From Chloromonas sp. AAM2 (lineage: Eukaryota; Chlorophyta; Chlorophyceae; Chlamydomonadales; Chlamydomonadaceae), in assembly GCA_004335635.1 (NCBI GenBank), contig QAXH01000795.1, positions 1 through 10,223 on the forward strand: 10,223 nt of DNA, read 5' to 3'. How positions within the stretch are numbered: position 1 is the first letter of the stretch; the number at the start of each line of letters is the position of its first letter. A program made the position numbers and the translations under genes. Shown piece after piece: positions 1-6,063 of this stretch. Under the pieces are notes generated by a model that did not search any database, was not told the DNA's origin, and saw only the letters and a list, made by a program, of their open reading frames with translations.

Positions 1-441
1 AGCAGCTGCCTGCAGCTCGCTCCGCTGTGCCTCCAGCCCAGCCGCAGCAGCTGCCTGCAGCTCCAAGCGCAGCAAATCCAACTGTGCTTGACTGAAAGCT
101 TGCTCAAGCGCCACCGCTGTTTCACAAGCGGCTTCCGTTTGACTGACAGCAACTTGCAGCTCCCGTCGCAGTTTGACCTGCTGTCCCAGTGCAGCTCGCC
201 AAGCCTTATGAGTCTCTTCCAACATTCTTTCCTGCTGCTTGAATTCTTCACGCAGTGAATCCAGCTCAGCCAGGGCAGCTTGCAGCTGCTGTGCATCCGG
301 CTGAGCCTGCAGGCCCAGGCAAAGATGTTATTCAGTAGCTGCTTGAGTATCATTCATTTTGCGTGTCTCATCACTTTGCGTCCGAGGAGGCCCAAATGCG
401 AAATAAGGCAACACGTCTTTGCGTGACGATTTTGACTCTTC
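1..441 (-). CDS. Kinesin tail exon: linker and coiled coil, with in-frame TAA, runs off the left edge
   Basis: From the acceptor GTCAGGCAG|GAAGAG (phase 0, matching exon 10) the frame reads [20 protein letters not shown] and on to DTQAATE. TAA then follows at 328-330, after which the same frame reads HLCLGLQ and the tail proper. From 306 down to 1 there are 102 open codons, for example [20 protein letters not shown] and later [13 protein letters not shown], rich in Leu, Gln, Glu and Ala with heptad spacing: a clear coiled coil. A CCTGCAG|GCTCAG acceptor at 307/306 could instead start a separate exon, but I find no good phase-0 donor before it. Confidence is high for 1-306 and moderate for 307-441. 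Confidence 0.75.
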
Positions 442-3400
442 CTGCCTGACTAGTTTACAAAGGCCCAAAACCCGCACGCAAAGTAGTCAGGCGCAGTACG
501 GTGTGAAAACAGTGGAAAACCACAAGTCAGAGTCTCTTTCCCTTGACATGCCCCTAGCTGCAGTTTTTATTGGATTTGCTTTATGGAAGCTCTTTGTAAA
601 TAGCAAGCCCAGCAGAAGCTAACAGTATGGTCTTTGAACCAACAGTAAGGTTTTGTTTGCTGTTTTTCAACTCTGTTGACACGAATCATTGCAACTGCTG
701 AAACCAGCTAGCACCTACCTCGCTGCTGAATCTGGTTTCGACTTCAACCGAGCGCTGGATGCAACTGGCAGCAGCAGCCAACTGCAGTGTGCTCTTGGTC
801 TCAGAGCCGTTCTGGCTGACGTTGGCTACGAATACAATCTTAGTATTTCCTAGTAGCGAGTCCTGAAAGGAAGGCATGTCAGTGTAAGAAAGGGTGTGTC
901 GTTAAAGCAAGTTACAGAGCTGTCACTGTATGTGTAACATGGAAGAAGGCTTGGACGATCCTTCACAGATAGCCATGGCACAGGGAAAAGCACGCCACAC
1001 TGAATTTTCTGGGCTACTTTGAGATCTGTCACTCAGCCATACGCACATACACCATGTTGCTTATACAATCACCATGTTGCGGGCCTCTGTCTCCCGTCCC
1101 TAGGACGGGCTAGAAATCAAAAATGCAGCCATTGGCGTTTTTGACGTTGTCGTTGGCTTGCTAAGCCTACAGCGTCTCCGGCCACATAGGGCGCTTGTCA
1201 CTCGCTACAACGTATCCAGTTTACAGACAACTTACGCCATCTTCATGTAAGTTTGAGGTCTAGAACTGCCAAAACCGGCCAAACCCAACAGACGGCCAGG
1301 GCAGCCGTCTCCGTCTCCCTCCCCGTCCCCAGTGATTATGAAACAAACTAACAAACACAGAAACAAACAAGACAACATGCATGTAGCTGTATGGCCTTCT
1401 GTAATCAAAAACTTTTTCACCCCTGACATATGCACCCCTCATGTACCCTCTCAAACCTTGAGTGTTTTGGTGAGCTTGGAGCTCAGGTAGGGCACATGAC
1501 TGTCCCCCTGATGCAGAGCTCTGATGACGTTCCCCAGGGCAAGCAGGCTCCTGTTTATGCAGGACGTCTCTTGCTTCGTTGCCTCGTCCCCTCCACGCTC
1601 GCTGCCTTCACGCACAGCATACATGGCTTAGAGTTGTGTGCATTGACGGAGGTTTTCCTCTTCACTTGTTTGCATCAACGGCAGGTCAGAAGAGGGGCAA
1701 ACGTCATGAAAAGCTGGTCACAGATGTCAAAAACGGCATGCCTAGATTGTGAGCCTAGCTGTGCTATGGCACAAGCAAATCTAAACGAGCACAGTTCCTT
1801 TGCCAGGCCAATTATACATACCATCAGGTACTACACTTGCTTATTGATTATATATACCGTCATGAACAATATGAATCTGAGGCGTTGATATTTCATTTCA
1901 TTGTTGGTATATATGTTTTATTTATTTTACGGACATAATAAAGTAATGTATCTAATCTGTTCCAGCCCACCTGCCAAGTCCACGAGGTTCAGTTTCGATT
2001 TTGTGATCTCTTTCTTGCAGCGTCCATCTTCCGTTTTCATGACGGTCTTCGTCATCCAAAGTGTGATGATGGTGTGACCACGGCTGGACTCACGATTCAT
2101 GCGAGTTTCGGCCACCTACAACGCAAGGCAGACGTAAACCGCCACTGGTCATATACAACTGACACACGCACACACGCACATACCTCGTGTCCGTCCGTAC
2201 AATCCGTCAAATTACTTGTAGTAACTGCCCATTTGTAGATACGGCCCATCTGCAGATACTGCCTAAAGATCAAGAAAGGGATATGTGTACCGCCATACAT
2301 GGGGATATGCATACCGTCATACATGGGGATATGCGTCTCGCCATACATGGGGATATGCGTCCCGCCATACATGGGGATATGCGTACCGCCATACATGGGG
2401 ATATGCATGCGTGTGACGTTGCCGTCATGTGATAACTTCTTGTTGATAGTACTCCACCAGCAGACAGCAAAAGCTCGTCGATAGTACTCCACCACCAGAC
2501 ACCAAAAGGAGCGGTCAAAGATCATGCCCAGTGATAGGTTTAATCCCAAATTCCAAACGGTAGTACTTCATCTTGAACATCATGTACTTTATGCAAGAAT
2601 TTCTCGCGCACGAGCAAGTGATTGAAATTGATGCCAGGACTTCGACACTTGCACTTGCCATCGCCAAGCGCACTTACATGGCGGTTTGCATCTGCTCTCT
2701 TGAGCAATTCAAGCACATCATCGACTGCACAACAGCAGGCAACATGCCATACACATTGGTTCATGTTGTTTGTTTGTTAGTTAGTTAGTTAGTTACATGG
2801 CCGCCAGTCTGGGGAGGACTGCTCAGCGGGGGCAAGGGCGGGAGGGAGGGATCAATGAGAAACAGGGGATGATTGCAACATGTGATGCAGGCGTGGAAAG
2901 GTTAAAGGCAAGCTGTAGGAAGGTTGAGATGCAATCGCCACCGTGGCTGCATCCATGACATTGACCATAGCCCACGATAGTTGTGGTTTCCACACACGTC
3001 ATCCTGTGCATTTTGACGGCTTCCCTGCCGTGAAAAATCCATACAAACATCAAACTTGTATGCGTTAGATATACATATATACATTGTATACATTGTGTGT
3101 GGGTGTGCGGGTATGGGTATGTACATGTGTATACTGTTAAATATACACATGGCATATACACATGACAAGGAGGTGTCATGCCCACCTCCTGCCACCTTTG
3201 GGTGAGACATCTCCGTCCAGTTTGACGTTTCAGTTTGACGTCTCTTTCTAAGTCGGATTTCTTCAGGTTGCTTGCAGCGCTCATGTATGACCATCTGGTC
3301 ATTGACCTCGCAAACATTGATGTCTGCCTCTGGATCAAACAGACTGCTTGCTTCCTCGTTGTAAATCTCCAGACAGCTGCACGTGACGACGATCTGTGCG

Positions 3401-5591
3401 CCCTGCAAAATAGGCAAGCTAAAAAGCTAACCGTCTCTTGTATAACTCAACGGCGAGGCCAGTTGGCTTAGTCTGACTCTGTATAGTGCAGCAGATCTCC
3501 CCCAACTACAGTTACTAATCAGTACCTTCTGTGCGCCAAGGACGCGGCCAGCTGGCATCTTCTGTGCATCAGAACTTCCTCCGCTTCAGGTTGCCAAGCA
3601 TTGCCATCCTGTGATCGTTACCCATCGCTTCGTGTGGCGGATGGGACCATGCACTCAGCCAAAAGCTGACGAACTAACCTGCCAGCTTCACAGCGACCTG
3701 ACCTTCCCTTGACATACCTTTCCCCTCATGCCGTCAATTGCCTCAAAGATGTGCTCCATCATTCGTGGCACCAGGCCACGCTGCACAGCACACACAAGTA
3801 TATATGCAACCAACTACCAATACCAGTTATAGATTATCTATTACCAATTATTACCAATCATTTATTAGCAATCAATTATATATATTTTATATGTACCCAT
3901 TTTTTATTATGTATATCCATGTCCTGTGACGCCCCCTGGTGTAGTGTGAGGGCTCCTGTCTTTGATGTGAACAATTAAAATATATAACATCCAAAACCAA
4001 GATTTCCTGGTTCCATCTCCTGTTCGTTCCCCTGATGAGACTGTGCCCCGGGTGCCTCTGTTGATACAACTTCTCCAACCCTACCTTTGGCCCAGCTCCT
4101 TGTCCTCTCATTGTGTACGTTTTCCCGGACCCAGTCTGCCCATAAGCGAAAACGCAGCCATTGAAGCCGGCCACAAAATCCCTGACAACTGGTTCGCCAA
4201 TTGCTGCATGGGGAGACAACAGACAAGCAGGGGCCCGTCAAAAAGCGTGAGATGGAATGTGGCGCCCTCTTCATTTCTCCTGGCGTCTGATTAGCAGGGC
4301 ATGCTCTGGGACTTCCACACGTGGTGTACCAGATTCCAAAGGCCATGATAATTTTCCATACAGAAGAATCCATGCTGGCCATGATAAGTGTCAACAATCA
4401 GAGCCTGGTCCGTACTCAGAGTAAGAAGCTGTGGTGCAGGCACTCTGGCTTGTCCTGCACTTTACCCTTGAACACAGTATCTTGGTCAGCCTCCCAATGA
4501 ACACCGTTGAAATTGAACGGTGTGTGGTCGTTACCGCTGACCCAGACAACTCCACATGCACTCCCTCCTCGTATGAGACATGCATCTGCAGCAAGCAAGC
4601 AGGCGCGGACGAGGCAATCTTGCTGAGGTGTTCGACTGGTGACATTGAAGCAAGAGTTTGGCTGTCTAGGTAGGAGTTTGGCTGCGTGAATGGGCTATTC
4701 GCCTTGACACCGGACATCTCTGTCCCAGCAGAGTCAACTGGTATCTCTGTAAGGCTACAGCTCCGGATTCTGCCATGAAAATTGTGCTAGAGGTGACTGA
4801 AGAGTGACTGAAAAGTGCGCTAGAAGTGTACATGCACGCTTATGCCTGCATGTGTGCACTGCCTAGACTTCCAACCCAACTGCTCAGCGAACAGTGCTGA
4901 ACATGAGAAGCATGCTACCGTGCATGTTTATCTTGTGTAAGCTGTCAAACCAAGGCCCTGCTCAAAGAGTGCTGCAGACCTAACAGGGGCGAAACACCGG
5001 CTGACATCACCCCCATCAAACAAAGCATTGCCTTGAACAAAGTAATGCTTACTCCATCCTTGCATAACACCCGCTTTGCTAACTGCAGCCGTGCTTACCT
5101 GTGCCCTGCTCACACGGTCCCTAGCTATAAAGACCCTAACCCTAAGCCCTGCTGACCTGTGCCTCGCTCAGCATGGCGCTCTGCTTCTGTTTGCGGTCGC
5201 ACACGCACGTGCACCTGGAGGAGTACCATGGGACAGAGAGCACATGGCCGGGTTGGACACACAAGGGTGATGGCACAGGTGATTCTTAGAGGCAAAAGTG
5301 GATTGGATGCTGTGCACCAGTCTGCGACGGTTTGGAGTGCCCAGTTGTACGGTGTGTTCTCACCAGTCTTGATGGATGCGCCTGCAATGGCTTGATTGCT
5401 CAGTTGTGCAGTATGTGCTCAGTGTCACACATGGTGTTGTTGATGGCATAATGCATCGCATGCAGAGCATGCCAGGCTCTGCCCACCTGCACATTTTCAG
5501 CCTCTGCGCTGAATAGCTTTTTGCTGCTTTGGCCCACAGCCGGGGCGCCGGTGGTTCGAGACAGCTGCTTTTTGGCACGCAGTCTGGACAT
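1..5591 (-). CDS. Kinesin heavy chain, kinesin-12-like, multi-exon, C-terminally truncated by window edge
   Basis: This gene encodes a microtubule motor ATPase with an N-terminal motor and a coiled-coil tail. Exons in transcript order on the minus strand are 5591-5487, 5214-5157, 4585-4466, 4203-4085, 3780-3718, 3402 to about 3186, 2724-2678, 2115-1971, 1605-1457, 862-719 and 441 to 1. Each resolved junction has GT..AG ends and matching phase. All kinesin signatures appear in order: [15 protein letters not shown] (P-loop), [14 protein letters not shown] (switch I), DLAGSER (switch II), INRSL, HVPY..SKLT, then [11 protein letters not shown] and ETKSTLQLA. The N-terminal motor, the FNF..DQDTVFKAIG segment and the RGLVPR exon fit kinesin-12 (KIF15 of animals, PAKRP of plants), which act in spindle or phragmoplast organisation. 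The class is an inference; the superfamily is certain. Oddities are an unclear exon 6/7 region, SSRGH for the usual SSRSH, and an in-frame TAA in the tail. The 3' end lies outside the window. Confidence 0.9.
328..330 (-). other. In-frame TAA within the kinesin tail reading frame
   Basis: The triplet is in frame with both the 37 codons before it (441-331) and the 110 codons after it (327 to the window edge). It may be a nonsense mutation, a recoded stop, or part of a small intron whose donor I could not identify. Confidence 0.6.
442..718. other. Kinesin intron 10
   Basis: The intron is 277 bases with GT..AG ends. I see no feature inside it; the short plus-strand ORF is not supported. Confidence 0.6.
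719..862 (-). CDS. Kinesin exon 10: end of motor domain and neck
   Basis: The exon has 48 codons. It encodes [20 protein letters not shown] followed by [18 protein letters not shown] and a short charged run ending RFSSE. This is the DSLGGN(S/A/T)K..(V/I)..(I/V)SP...ET.STL.(F/Y)A core and the alpha6 helix that closes the motor; what follows corresponds to the neck. The acceptor is CCTTTCAG|GACTCG and the donor GCGAG|GTAGGT, both phase 0. Confidence 0.93.
863..1456. other. Kinesin intron 9
   Basis: This 594-base intron lies between SKLTKTLK and DSLLGN. It contains a near-perfect direct repeat of CACCATGTTGC (about 1050-1080) and a CT-rich run near 1305-1331. I see no open coding stretch with kinesin similarity. 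Confidence 0.75.
1457..1605 (-). CDS. Kinesin exon 9: SER..INRSL..HVPY..SKLT
   Basis: This 149-base exon completes switch II (DLAG|SER) and encodes [16 protein letters not shown], then HVPY and SSKLTKTLK. These are the relay helix and the alpha5 microtubule-binding region. The usual HVPYRDSKLT reads [10 protein letters not shown] here. The acceptor GCGTGAAG|GCAGCG is in phase 1, matching exon 8. The donor is CTCAAG|GTTTGA, phase 0. The long plus-strand ORF opposite is a shadow of this exon. Confidence 0.9.
1606..1970. other. Kinesin intron 8, splitting switch II
   Basis: This 365-base intron interrupts the Gly codon of DLAG. The part near exon 8 (about 1840-1945) is AT-rich. There is no other feature. 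Confidence 0.75.
1971..2115 (-). CDS. Kinesin exon 8: switch I and start of switch II
   Basis: The exon has 145 bases. It encodes [14 protein letters not shown] (switch I) near its start and SKLNLVDLA at its end; the Gly of DLAG is split by the intron (GCAG|GTGGGC). Switch I senses the gamma-phosphate. The consensus is NxxSSRSH; here the last Ser is Gly, while the two serines and the arginine that contact Mg and the switch II glutamate are kept. The acceptor is GTTGTAG|GTGGCC. Confidence 0.93.
2278..2410. repeat. 24-base minisatellite, about 5.5 copies
   Basis: The unit is GGGGATATGC followed by GTACCGCCATACAT. Copies start at about 2277, 2301, 2325, 2349, 2373 and 2397 (last partial) and differ at only a few bases. 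The near-palindromic core CCATACATGG occurs in nearly every copy. Confidence 0.95.
2445..2514. repeat. 35-base tandem duplication
   Basis: GATAGTACTCCACCAGCAGA at 2445 recurs at 2480 as GATAGTACTCCACCACCAGA, followed by related A-rich and GC-rich ends. There are two diverged copies with period 35, just downstream of the 24-base array. Confidence 0.8.
2678..2724 (-). CDS. Kinesin exon 7: [15 protein letters not shown]
   Basis: This 47-base exon encodes the helix leading to switch I; the usual form is (D/E)(D/E)VL.LL..G..NR.VA. The acceptor is GTTGTGCAG|TCGATG and the donor is CCAT|GTAAGT, a perfect donor consensus. It ends in phase 0 and joins [12 protein letters not shown] in exon 8. Confidence 0.88.
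2725..3185. other. Kinesin intron 6 (limits uncertain)
   Basis: The intron lies between exon 6 and exon 7. It contains a TTAG/TTTG tetranucleotide run (2766-2795), G-rich sequence (2810-2850) and TA/TG-rich sequence (3060-3160). A GGCAG acceptor near 3024 followed by an open frame with CVETTTIV could be a micro-exon for the usual VENLTE strand, but phases and donor are not convincing. Confidence 0.5.
2766..2795. repeat. Tetranucleotide run (GTTT)n(GTTA)n
   Basis: GTTTGTTTGTTAGTTAGTTA is followed by further GTTA units. It is a simple microsatellite inside a kinesin intron. Confidence 0.85.
3186..3402 (-). CDS. Kinesin exon 6: LEIYNE segment, 3' end uncertain
   Basis: The exon begins at TTTTGCAG|GGCGCA and encodes [20 protein letters not shown] followed by [18 protein letters not shown]..xDLxDP is the canonical kinesin strand and turn. 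The part 3307-3402 is firm. Beyond it the frame stays open (VNDQMVIHE.., where a G-V-Y-V-E-like strand would sit). I chose the donor GGAG|GTGGGC at 3186/3185 because it leaves phase 1, as exon 7 requires; it gives about 20 residues more than usual before DDVLELL. A weaker donor after the RLRKR segment would give a normal length. A micro-exon near 3000-3030 is another possibility. Confidence 0.7.
3403..3717. other. Kinesin intron 5
   Basis: The intron is 315 bases with GTATGT..TTGCAG ends. I see nothing else in it. Confidence 0.75.
3718..3780 (-). CDS. Kinesin exon 5: RGLVPR helix
   Basis: This 63-base exon (21 codons) encodes [20 protein letters not shown] followed by K. It matches the conserved RG(V/L)(I/T)PR..F..(L/I)F segment that follows the P-loop in kinesins. 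The acceptor is TGCTGTGCAG|CGTGGC and the donor GGAAAG|GTATGT; both phases are 0. It is too short to be found by ORF length alone and was found by looking for the missing motif. Confidence 0.9.
3781..4084. other. Kinesin intron 4, with an AT-rich block
   Basis: The intron is 304 bases with ends GTAGGG..GTGCAG. Positions 3795-3990 are strongly AT-rich, with repeated TTACCAAT/TACCAAT words. No coding content is seen. Confidence 0.75.
4085..4203 (-). CDS. Kinesin exon 4: P-loop (GQTGSGKT)
   Basis: This 119-base exon encodes [20 protein letters not shown], then [11 protein letters not shown] and [15 protein letters not shown] is the nucleotide-binding Walker A of kinesins, and its Lys-Thr pair holds the ATP phosphates and Mg. 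[19 protein letters not shown] is essentially the family consensus. The acceptor is CCATGCAG|CAATTG and the donor CAAAG|GTAGGG, phase 0. This is the most diagnostic exon in the window. Confidence 0.95.
4204..4465. other. Kinesin intron 3
   Basis: The intron is 262 bases with GTAAAG..ATGCAG ends. No further feature is visible. Confidence 0.7.
4466..4585 (-). CDS. Kinesin exon 3: motor strands before the P-loop
   Basis: The exon is 120 bases, phase 1 to phase 1. It encodes [20 protein letters not shown] followed by FNFNGV and DQDTVFK. Together with exon 2 it aligns, almost without gaps, with the region of kinesin-12 proteins that ends in the (T/D)Q..(V/L)F helix start. The acceptor is TTGCTGCAG|ATGCA and the donor AAGG|GTAAAG. 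The junction codon GCA restores the FKAIGEPVV helix. Confidence 0.87.
4586..5156. other. Kinesin intron 2
   Basis: The intron is 571 bases with GTCAGC..CTGCAG ends. It has a telomere-like stretch next to its donor and a short AGTGACTGAA repeat near 4795-4815. ORFs on both strands lack any recognisable motif. Confidence 0.7.
5134..5150 (-). repeat. Interstitial telomere-like repeat in kinesin intron 2
   Basis: The plus strand reads CCCTAACCCTAAGCCCT, that is AGGGCTTAGGGTTAGGG on the minus strand: two perfect TTAGGG units and a degenerate one. It starts six bases inside the intron from the donor. Confidence 0.7.
5157..5214 (-). CDS. Kinesin exon 2: first motor beta-strand (VHVRVRP)
   Basis: This 58-base exon encodes [19 protein letters not shown] plus one base. 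The VxVRVRP motif is the adenine-contacting beta1 strand and Arg-Pro loop that opens every kinesin motor. The acceptor is CTCCTCCAG|GTGCAC and the donor is ACAG|GTCAGC, leaving phase 1. Confidence 0.88.
5487..5591 (-). CDS. Kinesin exon 1: start codon and N-terminal extension
   Basis: The exon has 35 codons, from [10 protein letters not shown] to SAEAENVQ, and ends at CAG|GTGGGC in phase 0. It is basic and Ser/Ala-rich with no targeting signal, as expected for the short leader before a kinesin motor. An in-frame TAA lies 66 bases upstream (5655-5657), so this ATG is the first possible start unless an upstream exon is spliced on. The next exon continues directly into the first motor strand ([11 protein letters not shown]). 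Confidence 0.75.
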
Positions 5592-5844
5592 TGTGCGCCG
5601 ATTGCCGATCAAAGAGATCCTGTCCGGGTCTGCTCGATGTGCAAGATGCTGTCTTTACGCAAAACCGCATGTCTCAGCACGCAGCACGGCAACATACCCC
5701 GAAGCGGACCAAGTTTCCGAGCCTGGAACGGTGCAGCGCTTGTGGTAGTGGTAGTCAGCATGCTTCGTGCGCAGCCCAAATAGAAACAAGTCAAACCGTC
5801 GTTACAACTGACCCAACCGCTGCAGTTGGAGGGAGGAAGATAGC
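5592..5844. promoter_or_regulatory. Candidate bidirectional promoter between the kinesin and the plus-strand gene
   Basis: These 253 bases separate the two divergent start codons and must hold both 5' leaders unless upstream exons exist. I see no convincing TATA box. Possible MYB-type sites are AACGG at 5727-5731 and an imperfect inverted repeat CCAAC..GTTGG at about 5813-5829. In land plants, mitotic kinesins are often controlled through MYB3R sites with an AACGG core, so this motif is suggestive only. Confidence 0.45.
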
Positions 5845-6063
5845 ATGGCTTCGCCGCGTCCTTCGGTCGCCTCAGATGAACCGCTGACAACTTTTGCAAT
5901 TCCTGGTTGTACACTGCCTGGCCTACTGGGTGTACAACGGGTCGCCCAACAAGTTCAGGAGTTACTTCATAAGCATGTGTCTCATGCACACCAGTTTGCG
6001 CTCCAATCGCAACCCCCAGGGGGCAAGGCTGAGGCACCTCGCCTTCGGCCTGCCGCCTTTGGG
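5845..6063 (+). CDS. Coiled-coil gene exon 1
   Basis: The exon has 73 codons, opening MASPRPSVASDEPLTTFAIP, continuing through VQRVAQQVQELLHKHVSHAH (a short amphipathic helix) and ending RLRPAAFG. The donor TTTGGG|GTGGGA is in phase 0 and matches the next exon. Unspliced, the frame would continue to a TAA at 6196-6198. The 210-residue open frame on the opposite strand is treated as a shadow. Confidence 0.55.

Larger units (their letters stand above)
2116..2677. other. Kinesin intron 7, carrying the 24-base and 35-base repeats
   Basis: This 562-base intron lies between exons 7 and 8. Several short ORFs on both strands come from its tandem repeat, whose unit length is a multiple of three. None resembles a protein. 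Confidence 0.8.

Noticed and set aside
1430..1888. 152-codon ORF on the plus strand
   Set aside because: It lies opposite kinesin exon 9, which has clear INRSL and SKLT motifs and phase-matched splice sites; the plus frame has no recognisable feature.
2097..2549. Repeat-bearing ORFs on both strands suggesting a repetitive protein
   Set aside because: They arise because the 24-base unit is a multiple of three; they lie inside a kinesin intron.
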